From Chloroflexota bacterium (GTDB lineage: Bacteria > Chloroflexota > Dormibacteria > Dormibacterales > Dormibacteraceae), in the NCBI GenBank assembly GCA_005883575.1, contig VBFH01000023.1, forward strand, positions 265,950 to 329,949: 64,000 bases of DNA. The letters are read 5' to 3'. Both the position numbers and the translations under genes were made by a program. Below are positions 36,924-46,332 of this stretch, piece by piece. Under the pieces are notes generated by a model, which saw only the letters and a list, made by a program, of their open reading frames with translations, had not been told where the DNA came from and did not search any database. Within the stretch, counting starts at the first letter, position 1. Each line of letters starts with the position of its first letter.

Positions 36924-38741
36924 TCAAGCGATCGCGAGCAAAGGCTGGTTCGGCGTCACCACCTCGCCTTCCCTGACGTAGACGGCGGAGACCTTGCCCG
37001 CGACCGTGGTGACGATGTCGTTCTGCATCTTCATCGCCTCGAGCACCGCAACCACATCGCCGAGCTTGACCACGTCGCCGGGCTTGACGGGGACCTTGAC
37101 GATGAGCCCCTGCATCGGAGCGATGACAGTTCCCTCAGTGATTTTGGGCGCCGCAGGTGCGGCACCGCTTCCCCCAGCGGCGGAGGCGGCGTTGCTCGCG
37201 ACCACGGAAAGTCCAGCCCCGCTGACGCGCACCTTGAAAACCTCGCCCTCGACCTCGACGTCAAACTCCGCATGGCCATGTTGCGCGCCCGCCGGGAAGG
37301 GCTCGGCGGCTGCGGCCTGTATCGCAGCCGGCTGCGGCCTTTCCACAGAGGCCGGCGCAGGTCGTGTCGACGGCCTTTCACCGTCCTGTTTTTCGGGCTG
37401 CGGACCGCGCGCGTAGTCCGGCGCAAGGCTCGGAAACATCAGGTGGATCAGCACGGTGTCGTGGGTCGGCTCGAATCCGAGCTTGCGGACCTGCTGGCGC
37501 GCGAGCTCCACCTGCGGCTCCAACAAATCGGCCGGGCGGATGGTGATGGGCTCCTCGCGACCGAGCACCAGCCTGCGGAGCTCGTGGTCGGCCGCCACCG
37601 GCGGCCTCCCGTACAGTCCCTGCAGATAATCCTTGAGCTCCTGGGTCACGGTCGCGTAGCGGTCACCGCCGATCACGTTGTAGACAGCCTGGGTCGCGAT
37701 CATCTGGCGGATGGGCGCGACCAGGGGCGGGTAGCCGAGTTCTTTGCGCACCCTATTCGCCTCGTCGAGCACCTCGCCCGCCCGATCGCCCGCCTTGTGT
37801 GCGTCGAGCTGCGCGTAGATGTCTTCGAGCATGAAACCCGGCATGTGGTAGCGGAGGATGCTGGCATCGATGCGGTCGGCGACAGGGCTCAGGTGCTCGA
37901 TGTGCCGGTGCTTCAGCTCCTCAACCTCGCGCTGGACATCCCACATCTTGCTCAGGTCCAGGCCGGTGTCGTACTCCCCGCCTTCGAGGGCGGCGATCAC
38001 GCTTTCCGCCGCGGGCTGCGAGGCGCCCCAGGCGAGCGGAGAGATCGCAACATCGAGCACCTCCGCTCCCGCCTCGACCGACGCCATGTAAGCCATGGGC
38101 GCCATCCCGCTGGAGCAGTGCGAGTGGACGTCGATGGGGACTTTGACCATGTGCTTCAAAGCCGTCACCAGCTCCCAGGTCGCCTGGGGGCTGAGCAAGC
38201 CCGACGTGTCCTTGATCACGATCTCGTGACAGCCCATGTTGACGAGGCCCTTGGCGAGCGATCCCCAGAGCTCGAGGTTGTGCGCGGGCGAGATCGCGTA
38301 GCTGAGGGCGCCCTGCACCTTCTTCTTCGCCTTCAACGCTGCGGCAATCGAAGCCTCCATGTTGCGAAGGTCGTTGAGCGGATCGAAGACACGGAACACG
38401 TCGACTCCGCAATTGGCCGCGTGCTTGATGAACAGCTCGACCACGTCGTCCGCGAAGTTGCGCTTGGAGACGAGGTTCTGGCCACGGATCAAGGCCTGGA
38501 TCGGTGTGTTGGGCGTGGCCTTGTTGAGCTTACGAAGGTACTCCCACGGGTCCTGGTGGATTCGCAGCTGGGTTTCGAAGGTGGCGCCGCCGAACGCCTC
38601 CATCGCGGCGAATCCGATGGAGTCCATCATGGCCGCGATCGGCACGATCTCTTCGGTCCGCAGATAGCCGCCGAGGAGCGACTGCTGCGCGTCGCGAAAG
38701 GTCGTGTCGACCAGGCGGACGCGAGCCTTCTTCTTCGCCAC
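36924..38741 (-). CDS. pycB: Pyruvate carboxylase subunit B (carboxyltransferase plus biotin carrier)
   Basis: 605 residues. The carboxyltransferase barrel has VDTTFRDAQQSLLG near 11, the metal-binding Asp there and His-x-His in VHSHCSSG near 204, and the carbamylated-Lys region IVIKDTSG near 174. An Ala/Pro linker (about 455-500) leads to the biotinyl domain, with Lys571 in EAMKMQN. No membrane decarboxylase subunit is nearby, which argues for pyruvate to oxaloacetate carboxylation with PycA. GTG 38741 shares one base with the purE stop (TAGTG). Confidence 0.9.
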   Translation of the reverse strand: MAKKKARVRLVDTTFRDAQQSLLGGYLRTEEIVPIAAMMDSIGFAAMEAFGGATFETQLRIHQDPWEYLRKLNKATPNTPIQALIRGQNLVSKRNFADDVVELFIKHAANCGVDVFRVFDPLNDLRNMEASIAAALKAKKKVQGALSYAISPAHNLELWGSLAKGLVNMGCHEIVIKDTSGLLSPQATWELVTALKHMVKVPIDVHSHCSSGMAPMAYMASVEAGAEVLDVAISPLAWGASQPAAESVIAALEGGEYDTGLDLSKMWDVQREVEELKHRHIEHLSPVADRIDASILRYHMPGFMLEDIYAQLDAHKAGDRAGEVLDEANRVRKELGYPPLVAPIRQMIATQAVYNVIGGDRYATVTQELKDYLQGLYGRPPVAADHELRRLVLGREEPITIRPADLLEPQVELARQQVRKLGFEPTHDTVLIHLMFPSLAPDYARGPQPEKQDGERPSTRPAPASVERPQPAAIQAAAAEPFPAGAQHGHAEFDVEVEGEVFKVRVSGAGLSVVASNAASAAGGSGAAPAAPKITEGTVIAPMQGLIVKVPVKPGDVVKLGDVVAVLEAMKMQNDIVTTVAGKVSAVYVREGEVVTPNQPLLAIA

Positions 38742-39202
38742 TAAGCGGTGGCCAGGGCGGCGCGCTTCTCGCCGTGCCGCCGCTCGACGTCGGCATCGTT
38801 CAAACCGATGATTCGCGCGGCGAGCCAGGCGGCGTTTCTGGCGCCGGCCTCGCCGACGGCGACGGTTGCGACCGGCACTCCGGCCGGCATCTGGACGATG
38901 GAGTAGAGCGAGTCAACCCCTCCAAGGTGTTGTGTCGGAACGGGGACGCCGATTACGGGCAGATCGGTCCACGCCGCAACGACACCGGGAAGGTGCGCCG
39001 CTCCGCCCGCGGCCGCGATCACCACCTTCAAACCGCGAGAGCGGGCGCTCGTCGCCCACTCCATCACACCGCGTGGGTTGCGATGCGCGGAGCACACTTT
39101 GAGCTCGTGCGCCAATCCAAGCTCCTCGAGCACTTTGACGCACGACTCCATCAACGGCAGATCCGACTTCGAGCCGAGGATGACACCGACGACTGGCTGC
39201 AC
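38741..39202 (-). CDS. purE: N5-carboxyaminoimidazole ribonucleotide mutase (class I PurE)
   Basis: 153 residues with [13 protein letters not shown], the catalytic His in CSAHRNP and [32 protein letters not shown] indicates the class I mutase that works with PurK. No purK gene is in the window. GTG 39202 shares a base with the purD stop (TAGTG), the same 1-nt overlap as at the next junction. Confidence 0.94.
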   Translation of the reverse strand: MQPVVGVILGSKSDLPLMESCVKVLEELGLAHELKVCSAHRNPRGVMEWATSARSRGLKVVIAAAGGAAHLPGVVAAWTDLPVIGVPVPTQHLGGVDSLYSIVQMPAGVPVATVAVGEAGARNAAWLAARIIGLNDADVERRHGEKRAALATA

Positions 39203-40473
39203 TAAATCGCCTCCTCGGCTATGTCGGACCTGAAGAAAGCCCCTTCGAATCGTACCTTTCGAGCGCCCGCCAACGCGGTCTGCCGGGCCTGCGCGACGGT
39301 GTCCGCCAACGCGACCGAGGTTAGGACCCGGCCGCCGTCAGTGACCAGGCCACTGTCGGGGTCGAAGCGTGTGGCGGCGTGAAAGATCAGGACGCCTGGC
39401 GGCATCTCGGCGAGGCCACGAATCCGGTGGCCCAGCTTCATGGCCACATCGTCCGGATAGTTGCCTGACGCGACCACGATGCCGACCGACACCCTGGCGC
39501 TCCAGCGCAGCTCGGGATGCGAGGCCAGATCGCCTTTGGCCGCAGCCAGCGCAAGGGCGACGAAGTCGCTCGCCAGCCGGGGCAGCACGACCTGTGCCTC
39601 TGGGTCGCCGAAGCGCGCGTTGAACTCGAGCGTGCGCAGACCTTTCTCAGTCAGCATCAGCCCGGCGTAGAGCACGCCGCGGAACTCATCGCCAGAAGAT
39701 GCCAACTCCGCGATCGCCGGGCGCATGACGCCGTCGACCACCTCCTGTACGACGGCGTCGTCCACTGCTTTGGGCGGCGAGTAAGCGCCCATACCTCCGG
39801 TGTTGGCGCCCGTGTCGCCGTCATGGGCGCGCTTGTAGTCGCGAGCCGGCGCCAGAGCAAGGACCTCGGTGCCATCGGTCACGCCCATGACGGAGAGCTC
39901 GGGTCCATCGAGGCGTTCCTCGACGACGATCGTGGCGCCACTGCGGCCGAACCGCTGCTCCACAAGCATCGCGTCGATCGCGTTCTCCGACTCCTCGACG
40001 CTTTCGCACACGATCACTCCCTTGCCCCGAGCCAGTCCGTCGGCCTTCACGGCCACCCGCCCGTCGTGTTCGCGAGCCCACGCCTTGGCGGGGAGCGGCT
40101 GCGTAAAGGTTTCGAAGTCCGCAGTTGGGATCCCCGCGTGTCGCATCAACTTCTTGGCGAAGGATTTGCTCGATTCGATGCGGCCCGCACCACGATTTGG
40201 GCCGAACACGTTGAAGCCCGCGTGCCGCAGCGCATCACCGACGCCGGCGTCGACAGCTGCCTCGGGTCCGAGCACGATGAGGCCAAGCTTTTCGCGCCTG
40301 GCGAAATCGACCAGGCGAACCACGTCAGCTGCGCCGATCGGAACGTTGCGCGCCATCCCGCCGGTGCCGCCGTTCCCGGGCGCGCAGTAAACGCGCTCGA
40401 CGAGCTCAGACTGGACGCACTTCCACACGAGCGCGTGCTCACGCGCGCCGGAGCCCACAACGAGTACTTTCAA
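39202..40473 (-). CDS. purD: Phosphoribosylamine-glycine ligase (GAR synthetase)
   Basis: ATP-grasp enzyme of 423 residues joining glycine to phosphoribosylamine. N-terminal [30 protein letters not shown] near 92, [12 protein letters not shown] near 142, [12 protein letters not shown] near 225 and [12 protein letters not shown] near 283 are all present. TTG 40473 lies 6 nt after the upstream gene. Confidence 0.95.
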   Translation of the reverse strand: MKVLVVGSGAREHALVWKCVQSELVERVYCAPGNGGTGGMARNVPIGAADVVRLVDFARREKLGLIVLGPEAAVDAGVGDALRHAGFNVFGPNRGAGRIESSKSFAKKLMRHAGIPTADFETFTQPLPAKAWAREHDGRVAVKADGLARGKGVIVCESVEESENAIDAMLVEQRFGRSGATIVVEERLDGPELSVMGVTDGTEVLALAPARDYKRAHDGDTGANTGGMGAYSPPKAVDDAVVQEVVDGVMRPAIAELASSGDEFRGVLYAGLMLTEKGLRTLEFNARFGDPEAQVVLPRLASDFVALALAAAKGDLASHPELRWSARVSVGIVVASGNYPDDVAMKLGHRIRGLAEMPPGVLIFHAATRFDPDSGLVTDGGRVLTSVALADTVAQARQTALAGARKVRFEGAFFRSDIAEEAI

Positions 40474-40479
40474 CGCCGG

Positions 40480-41283
40480 TTATTGGAGCATGGCGGCGGC
40501 CGCTGCAGTGACGAGCTGGTGGGCGTCTCCCCAGTCCACAACCTCGGTGCGGCGGCTCCAGTATCGCCGGCCGCCGGTTCGCCAGGTCCCGTCCGGCCGG
40601 CGCTTTTTAATGAGCAGCTCGACCGCATCGTCGGCACGTGGATCCCTGAGCAGCCCAAGCATCGCGAGCGCGCGCAGGCCGTGGAAGAAGTCGTAGTGCC
40701 AGTAGTGCGGCCAGTGGATATGCACCCACTCGTCGTGGATCACCCCTCCTGTTTCCATGGAACGAAAGAGGCGATGCTCGAGCAGGAGCTCTCCGGCACG
40801 GCGCGCCGCCAGACGTGCGCGACCGTCGCCGGTGCTCCGATGGTATTCGACCAGTCCCCAGATCGGCGCCAGGGTTTCGTGAAACGACGAGCGGCGGGCA
40901 TGCGGATTTGTGTCGCAGTTCCAGCCGCCGTCTGGCCACTGCGCGCGGAGGAGCACCTCGGCGAGGTGGCGGACGCCGAGCCTGTTGGACATCCCGAGCC
41001 GGCAGCACACCGCCAGCGCATTGCCCTCCATCGAAGCGTGGCGGCGTTCCATGCCCGCGATCACAAGAGGTTCGGAAGGAGCTGCGATCCAGTCGAGCAC
41101 CGTCTTCGCCGCGGCGCGGGCGGCGCGGCTTCTGCCCGGCACGCCCAGCTCGACGAGCGAAACGAGCCGCCAGTGGGCCCCCGTCCACTTGGAATACGGA
41201 TGGACCCCAAAGCCGCCGTCAGGGCGCTGGCCCGACAGCAGGCGCTCGATAATCGACCGGCGCCAGGCCGGGTCTACTCCCAC
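40480..41283 (-). CDS. Squalene-cyclase/prenyltransferase-like alpha-toroid protein
   Basis: 267 residues with repeated QW-like motifs ([10 protein letters not shown] near 22, [11 protein letters not shown] near 118, RRPDGTWR near the end) that mark an alpha-alpha toroid of the terpene cyclase type. The DxDD catalytic motif of squalene-hopene cyclase is not visible and the protein is under half the usual cyclase length, so it is probably not a hopene cyclase. GTG 41283 gives a 10-nt overlap with guaA. A peptide- or lipid-binding role is possible; function unknown. Confidence 0.6.
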   Translation of the reverse strand: MGVDPAWRRSIIERLLSGQRPDGGFGVHPYSKWTGAHWRLVSLVELGVPGRSRAARAAAKTVLDWIAAPSEPLVIAGMERRHASMEGNALAVCCRLGMSNRLGVRHLAEVLLRAQWPDGGWNCDTNPHARRSSFHETLAPIWGLVEYHRSTGDGRARLAARRAGELLLEHRLFRSMETGGVIHDEWVHIHWPHYWHYDFFHGLRALAMLGLLRDPRADDAVELLIKKRRPDGTWRTGGRRYWSRRTEVVDWGDAHQLVTAAAAAMLQ

Positions 41284-42857
41284 TCGATCGTGCCCGGGGG
41301 TTTGGACGTGATATCGAAAACCACGCGGTTCACGCCCTTCACCTCGTTCACGATTCGGTTGCTGATCCTCGCCAGCACCTCGTACGGCACGCGTGCCCAG
41401 TCGGCGGTCATCGCGTCTTCGCTGGTCACCACCCGCACCGCGACCACGTTGGCGTAAGTCCGGTAGTCGCCCATCACCCCGACTGTCTCGAGCGGTGTGA
41501 GCACCGCAAACGACTGCCATACCTGTCGGTAAAGACCGTTGCGCTTGATCTCATCCACCACGACCCAGTCGGCGTCACGCAGGATCTCGAGGCGCTCGGC
41601 GGTTACCTCGCCAAGGCAGCGGATCGAGAGACCCGGGCCAGGAAACGGCTGCCTGAACACCATCTCCTCCGGCATTCCCAGCTCCAGACCGACCGCACGG
41701 ACCTCGTCCTTGAACAGATAGCGCAGCGGCTCGATCAACCGGAAGCGCAGGCCAGACGGCAGTCCGCCGACGTTGTGATGAGTCTTGATCTTCGATGCGG
41801 TGTCCGCGACGTCGGGCGCGGTCGACTCGATGACATCCGGGTAGAGCGTGCCCTGGGCCAGGAAATCGATCCGGCCGAGGCTTGTCGCCTCGGCCTCGAA
41901 GACCGAGATGAACTCCCGGCCCACGATCCGCCGCTTCTGCTCCGGGTCGATGACACCGCGCAGCGTGGCCAGGAAGCGCTCGGTCGCATCCACGTACCGG
42001 ATGCTCATGTCGAGATTGCCGTGCATGACGTCGAGCACGCGCTCAGGCTCTTCCTTGCGCAGCAACCCGTTGTTGACGAACACGCACGTGAGCTGGTCTC
42101 CGACGGCGCGGTGCACGAGAGTGGCGGCGACCGCCGAGTCGACTCCACCCGAAAGCGCGCAGATCACCCGGCCGTCGCCAACCTGCGTGAGGATGCTCTC
42201 CGTCGCCTCGGCGATGAACGAACCCGCCGTCCAGGAGGGCGTGCAGTGACAGACGCCGAATAGAAAATTGCGCAGGATCTCGCGGCCGCTCGGCGTATGC
42301 ACCACCTCGGGATGGAACTGGATGCCGAAGATGCCCTTGCCACTTGTGAACGCCGCGACAGGCGAGTTGCCGCTGGTTGCCAGAAGCTCAAAGCCCGGCG
42401 GCATCTCGCTCACGTGGTCACCGTGGCTCATCCAAACCGGCAGCTCGCCCTGCAACCCATGAAACAAGGCGTTCGGACCACGCACGGAAAGCAGCGCCGG
42501 GCCGTACTCGCGCGCATGGCCAGGGTCGACCCTGCCGCCGAGGTGGTGTGCGATCAGCTGCATGCCGTAGCAGATGCCAAGCACGGGCACGCCGGCGTGC
42601 AGCGCCGCCGGATCGATCTGAGGCGCGCCTTCGTCGTAAACGCTTGAGGGCCCGCCGCTGAGGATCAGGCCCGCGGGATGGCGCTTCTCCAGCTCGGACC
42701 AGGGAGTCGCGCCAGGCACGAGCTCGCAGTAAACGTTGGCCTCGCGCACGCGCCGCGCGATCAGCTGGCTGAACTGAGAGCCGAAGTCGAGGACGAGGAC
42801 CGTCTGCTGGCGCGCGTTCTTCTCGACTTTTTCCCGCCTCGCCGCGGCGGTCGTCAT
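41274..42857 (-). CDS. guaA: GMP synthase (glutamine-hydrolysing)
   Basis: Aminates XMP to GMP. 527 residues: the glutaminase domain with Cys in GICYGMQL near 97 and His/Glu in QFHPEV near 187, the ATP-pyrophosphatase loop [12 protein letters not shown] near 236, and the C-terminal dimerisation domain ending in [13 protein letters not shown] 42857 follows closely behind a 38-nt palindrome. An N-terminal extension of about 18 residues precedes VLVLDFGSQ. Confidence 0.95.
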   Translation of the reverse strand: MTTAAARREKVEKNARQQTVLVLDFGSQFSQLIARRVREANVYCELVPGATPWSELEKRHPAGLILSGGPSSVYDEGAPQIDPAALHAGVPVLGICYGMQLIAHHLGGRVDPGHAREYGPALLSVRGPNALFHGLQGELPVWMSHGDHVSEMPPGFELLATSGNSPVAAFTSGKGIFGIQFHPEVVHTPSGREILRNFLFGVCHCTPSWTAGSFIAEATESILTQVGDGRVICALSGGVDSAVAATLVHRAVGDQLTCVFVNNGLLRKEEPERVLDVMHGNLDMSIRYVDATERFLATLRGVIDPEQKRRIVGREFISVFEAEATSLGRIDFLAQGTLYPDVIESTAPDVADTASKIKTHHNVGGLPSGLRFRLIEPLRYLFKDEVRAVGLELGMPEEMVFRQPFPGPGLSIRCLGEVTAERLEILRDADWVVVDEIKRNGLYRQVWQSFAVLTPLETVGVMGDYRTYANVVAVRVVTSEDAMTADWARVPYEVLARISNRIVNEVKGVNRVVFDITSKPPGTIEWE

Positions 42858-42863
42858 AGGGGC

Positions 42864-42901
42864 CCCCGCGAATTCAAGGCGAAGCCTCGGAATTCGCGGG
42901 G
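42864..42901. repeat. 38-nt palindromic repeat, copy 1 (guaB3-guaA spacer)
   Basis: Arms CCCCGCGAATTC and GAATTCGCGGGG pair perfectly over 12 bases, with a small internal stem AGGC-GAA-GCCT. It fills most of the 49-nt gap between guaB3 and guaA and could act as a terminator-like or stabilising hairpin. A near-identical copy in opposite orientation lies at 44070-44107. Confidence 0.8.
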
Positions 42902-42906
42902 ATTGG

Positions 42907-44079
42907 TCAGTTCTTGCCCATCCCCACGTGCTGCGCCTGCTGGAACACCTTGCCCTCGGAGACGATCGAAGGCGCGATCACCAGCTCGACGTGCTGGAAC
43001 TCGGCGATGTCCCGAGCCCCGCATACGCCAAGCGCCGACCGCAGCGCTCCCGCGAAGTTCTGCGTGCCATCGTCCACTCGCGCGGGCCCGAGCAAAATCT
43101 CGCGCAGCGTCGCCTTGGTGCCGACCTGGATCCTGGTCCCGCGTGGAAGGTTGGGATCGGGCGTGGCCATGCCCCAGTTGAAGCCCTTCGACGACGACTC
43201 TTCAGCGCCGGCAAGCGGTGTGCCAATCATGACCGCGTCCGCACCGGCCGCGAACGCCTTGCAAACGTCGGCGCCGATGCGCATGCCCCCATCGGTGATC
43301 ACAGCGACGCGCATGCCTCCGCGACGCATGTGCTCGTCGCGTGCAGCGGCAACATCCGCAGTGGCGGTCACTTGCGGCACTCCGACGCCGAGCACTCCCC
43401 GCGTCGTGCATGCAGCGCCGGGACCAACACCGACCAGGATCCCGGCGATGCCGGTCTCCATCAGCTCGAGAGCCGTGTCGTACTGGACGCAGTTGCCCAC
43501 GACGACCGGGATATCGCAAGCGCGAACAAGCTCATCGAAAGCAAGCTGGTGATACGAGCGCGATGAATGTCGAGCCGTGAGCACAGTGCCCTGCACGACG
43601 TATACGTCCGCACCCGCCCGCTGCACGATGTCCGATCGCTCCTCGGCGCGGCCGGGCACAGTCGACACCGCACACGGTACACCCGCCGCCTTGATGGCCT
43701 TGATTCTCTCCGCGATCAGCTTCGGCTTGACGGGCTCGCGGTAGGCCTGCTTCAGGACGGCGTTGACTGTGGAGCGGTCCGCCGCAGCGATCTTCTTGAT
43801 GATCGGGGCCGAGTCCTCATAGCGCGTATGGACGCCGTCGAGGTTGAGGACAGCGACACCGCCGAGCTTGCCCATCGCGATCGCGAAATCGACGTCGACC
43901 ACGCCATCCATCGCCGAACCCCAAAAGGGCAGCTGCAGAGCGAACCGCTCGACCATCGAAAACGAGATGTCGACCTCGTCCGGATTCAGAGTCACACCGC
44001 CCGGGACGAGAGCGACCTCGTCGAATCCGTACGCGCGGCGCGCCCGCCGTCCGATCCCGATCTCGAAATCCCCACGAAT
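42907..44079 (-). CDS. guaB3: GuaB3-family IMP dehydrogenase-related protein
   Basis: About 390 residues, without CBS domains, opening with [24 protein letters not shown] in pieces typical of GuaB3. The active-site loop [18 protein letters not shown] keeps the catalytic Cys that classical IMPDH/GMP reductase use. Other landmarks are [15 protein letters not shown] [10 protein letters not shown] and ITDGGMRIG. Activity may be IMP dehydrogenase or, as reported for cyanobacterial GuaB3, GMP reductase. The start is unresolved: the homologous N-terminus lies inside repeat copy 2, where the only near-cognate codon is ATT 44079; upstream in-frame options are CTG 44172 and ATG 44307. Confidence 0.85.
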   Translation of the reverse strand: MRGDFEIGIGRRARRAYGFDEVALVPGGVTLNPDEVDISFSMVERFALQLPFWGSAMDGVVDVDFAIAMGKLGGVAVLNLDGVHTRYEDSAPIIKKIAAADRSTVNAVLKQAYREPVKPKLIAERIKAIKAAGVPCAVSTVPGRAEERSDIVQRAGADVYVVQGTVLTARHSSRSYHQLAFDELVRACDIPVVVGNCVQYDTALELMETGIAGILVGVGPGAACTTRGVLGVGVPQVTATADVAAARDEHMRRGGMRVAVITDGGMRIGADVCKAFAAGADAVMIGTPLAGAEESSSKGFNWGMATPDPNLPRGTRIQVGTKATLREILLGPARVDDGTQNFAGALRSALGVCGARDIAEFQHVELVIAPSIVSEGKVFQQAQHVGMGKN

Positions 44080-44107
44080 TTCGAGGCTTTGCCGTGAATT
44101 CGCGGGG
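44070..44107. repeat. 38-nt palindromic repeat, copy 2 (over the guaB3 start)
   Basis: Arms CCCCACGAATTT and GAATTCGCGGGG, with core GAGGCTTTGCC. Aligned with the reverse complement of copy 1, it differs at four of 38 positions. It overlaps the 5' end of the guaB3 reading frame, so it either provides leader RNA structure or has been inserted into the coding start. Confidence 0.78.
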
Positions 44108-44187
44108 ACCCCTGACTGGCCAGAGTGCTCCCGGGAGATCTCCTCTCGGGCTTCAAGTCGGGTCTCCTTCAGGGTGTGCTCACTCCA

Positions 44188-44216
44188 TTGAATGGGGCGG
44201 GTTCGGCGAATTATAC
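44188..44216 (+). promoter_or_regulatory. Overlapping divergent promoters for DUF4332 gene and guaB3
   Basis: On the plus strand TTGAAT (44188-44193), 17-nt spacer, TTATAC (44211-44216) precedes the DUF4332 gene. On the minus strand the same AT-rich patch reads TATAAT (44215-44210), facing guaB3, without a clear -35. The two polymerases would compete for the same DNA. Confidence 0.45.
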
Positions 44217-44230
44217 CCGAGGCTATTCTG

Positions 44231-44659
44231 TTGACGGTGTACCGCACGCTCGAGTACCTGAACGGAATCTCAGACGATGATGTGCGCCGATTGCGCTCCG
44301 TCGGCATTCATCACACAAACCAGCTGCTCCATCGAACATCCCTGGACATCGACCGCCGGCGGCTGTCGAAGAAGACCGGAATCAGCGCGGATCGACTGCT
44401 CGAGTTCGTCCATCAATGCACCCTGCTCGAGGTGTCCGGGATGGACCGATGGCTGCCGCTCATGCGCCGGCTCGGCATCAACTCGATGCCGGACCTTCGT
44501 CAGCAGAACGCCAAAGAGCTGCATGGAAAATTGCTCGAGGCGATCGGGCTGGCCGGCGCGCCCGGCCTGACCGACGTTCAGTACTGGATCAGCCAGGCCA
44601 CCGCGCTGGACATCGTGGAGCCGCCGGAGCCGGAGAAGCGAGTTCCGGTAATCAAGTAG
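44231..44659 (+). CDS. DUF4332 (helix-hairpin-helix-like) protein
   Basis: 142 residues from TTG 44231, which has GAGG 8 nt upstream; GTG 44237 and ATG 44192 are alternatives. The sequence contains two helix-hairpin-helix-like units (LNGISDDDVRRLRSVGIHHTNQLL and a later MRRLGINSMPDLRQQNAKEL), each with the GI-x-T/S-x-x-x-L pattern of DUF4332. Such proteins are thought to bind DNA or nucleotides, but the function is not established. It is followed by a strong hairpin. Confidence 0.75.
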   Translation: MTVYRTLEYLNGISDDDVRRLRSVGIHHTNQLLHRTSLDIDRRRLSKKTGISADRLLEFVHQCTLLEVSGMDRWLPLMRRLGINSMPDLRQQNAKELHGKLLEAIGLAGAPGLTDVQYWISQATALDIVEPPEPEKRVPVIK

Positions 44660-44665
44660 GAAGAA

Positions 44666-44690
44666 GGGGCAGGGCTACCAGCCCTACCCC
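44666..44690. terminator. Bidirectional terminator between convergent genes
   Basis: GGGGCAGGGCT, loop ACC, AGCCCTACCCC: an 11-bp stem with one mismatch, in the 48-nt gap between the convergent DUF4332 and Asp-box protein genes. No long U-run follows on either strand. Confidence 0.65.
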
Positions 44691-44707
44691 TCATTGCCTT
44701 GTTTACG

Positions 44708-46270
44708 TCACGGTAGGGTCGCGACGAAGACGTCCGTCGGATTCGTGTTCGAGGTTGGCGCGATGTTGCTGCTCGCCGCCGCGCACAGCGGGTTGCTGGC
44801 CGGATATGGCGCGTCGCAGTTCGTCTTCACAAAGGCGGCCATGAAGCCGGTGCCGCTCGGCTGCAGGCCTTCGTAGTCACCAAGGAAGAAGCCACGAGCG
44901 ATGGGCGCGGTCCGCGAGTCGAACGGACCCGCGATGTGCTGCTCGCCGCCCCATGTCGCTCCGCCGTCGGTGGAGTACTTGACCCAGTAATCCGTCGGCA
45001 AGTGGTCAGTTTGCCCGGCCGCCAGATTGCGGGTGTCGTAGTAGGTCACCGCGACTCTGCCGCCGTTGACAGCGACGCTGGGCGTGAAGGTTGGCAGGCC
45101 CGACGGCAAACGCTCCACGACGGTTGGTCCCACCCACGTGTCGCCGCCGTCGCCGGATGTGGCGACGAGGATCTCGTCGTCCCACGCGCCTCTGCTCTGC
45201 TTGAGCTGCTTTTGGTACTTGGTCGAGCTCTCCCACGCCGCGTAGAGCCTTCCGCTGCTGGGATCGACGGCGACCTCCTCGATCACGTCGCCCACGCGCA
45301 AGGGCTCGCCCGTGAAGGGATCGTGCACGCCCAGGTTGTTCAAGGGCGCGATGACCTTCGGCTGCGTCCAGGTGTCGCCGCCGTCTGTCGACTTGACGAA
45401 CGCAAGCTGCTGGTTGCTGCGCGTGCCTTGGAAGGGAGTGTTCGGGGACACGATCAGGTCACAGAAGTCGTAGAGGGTGCCGTCAGGGGCGACCACGATG
45501 ATGTTGCCGATTGTCTGCTGGCGGTTCTTGGTGTCGATGATGACCTTCGCATCGCTCCATGTCTGCCCGCCGTCGGTCGTCTTGGAGAAGTACGCCGGCC
45601 CGGTGTACGCCTGTGCGTGCGGGTTGTCGTCAGGGTTGTCGGTCGGAAGGATCAGCGTGTCCCACACCGTGTAGGCAACACCGGCTTTCACCGGATCCGC
45701 GGTGGTGGCGTTCTTGTCGGTGCTCATGTCGTTGGTGTCGAAGAACCCGCCGGGAATGCGCTGGATGTGGTCCCAGGTGGCGCCTCCGTCCACGGAGCGC
45801 GCGGCCACGACGGCATTGGCCCCGTTGGGCACCTGGATGTTGAACGAGAGCGCCGAAAAGTAGGCGGTGCCGTCAGGACCAATGGACACCCACGGGTCCG
45901 AGGCCCTGAAGTAACCGGCAAGGGACGGATCAACGGGTGCAGGCCCACAGGCGTTCAGCGAAATGGTGGTCTCGCCCCAGCTGTTGCCGCTGTTGGTCGA
46001 GAAGCCGATTCCGATCCCGTGCGCGCCACCGTTCGACTTCCGGTCCTGGTGCCAAGCGGCGATCGCGTTACTGCCGTGCACTGCCACCTGAGGCTCGACC
46101 TCGGCGTCGAGAAACGTCCTGCCGGTCAACGAGTTGTCGTGCGTCGAACAGGCGGCAAAGGGTGACGGCCCGCTGATAAGCACCGGCGTGATGGCGGCCA
46201 CCGCGGTCGACGAAGTGATCAACGCCACTCCGCTCGCGAGCGTGGCAGCCCATAGAGCTTTCCTGAGCAA
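44708..46270 (-). CDS. Secreted protein with Asp-box (BNR) repeats, sialidase-like propeller
   Basis: 520 residues. An N-terminal signal peptide (LRKALWAATLASGVAL, cleavage predicted after STAVA) precedes a six-bladed-propeller-like body with Asp boxes S-x-DGG-x-TW: SVDGGATW, TTDGGQTW, STDGGDTW, SGDGGDTW, STDGGATW and the looser STNSGNSW. The sialidase FRIP arginine motif is not evident, so glycosidase activity is doubtful. TTG 46270 with GGGGGA 7 nt upstream is preferred over the upstream ATG at 46363. Extracellular sugar or protein binding is inferred. Confidence 0.78.
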   Translation of the reverse strand: MLRKALWAATLASGVALITSSTAVAAITPVLISGPSPFAACSTHDNSLTGRTFLDAEVEPQVAVHGSNAIAAWHQDRKSNGGAHGIGIGFSTNSGNSWGETTISLNACGPAPVDPSLAGYFRASDPWVSIGPDGTAYFSALSFNIQVPNGANAVVAARSVDGGATWDHIQRIPGGFFDTNDMSTDKNATTADPVKAGVAYTVWDTLILPTDNPDDNPHAQAYTGPAYFSKTTDGGQTWSDAKVIIDTKNRQQTIGNIIVVAPDGTLYDFCDLIVSPNTPFQGTRSNQQLAFVKSTDGGDTWTQPKVIAPLNNLGVHDPFTGEPLRVGDVIEEVAVDPSSGRLYAAWESSTKYQKQLKQSRGAWDDEILVATSGDGGDTWVGPTVVERLPSGLPTFTPSVAVNGGRVAVTYYDTRNLAAGQTDHLPTDYWVKYSTDGGATWGGEQHIAGPFDSRTAPIARGFFLGDYEGLQPSGTGFMAAFVKTNCDAPYPASNPLCAAASSNIAPTSNTNPTDVFVATLP

Positions 46271-46332
46271 TTCAAGTCCCCCTTTTTGCGCTCCCCTGCG
46301 CACAACCAAGCCAGCGATATCTTCAGATGACC

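Noticed and set aside
40480..41283. Squalene-hopene cyclase
   Set aside because: Under half the normal length and no DxDD motif is visible.
42907..44079. Classical IMP dehydrogenase guaB
   Set aside because: The protein lacks the CBS domains and opens with the [12 protein letters not shown] pattern of the GuaB3 family.
44936..46165. Plus-strand open frame of 409 codons opposite the Asp-box protein
   Set aside because: The minus-strand frame has a signal peptide and six Asp boxes; the plus frame has no recognisable feature.
44708..46270. True sialidase
   Set aside because: Asp boxes alone are structural; the FRIP motif and catalytic arginine triad are not evident.
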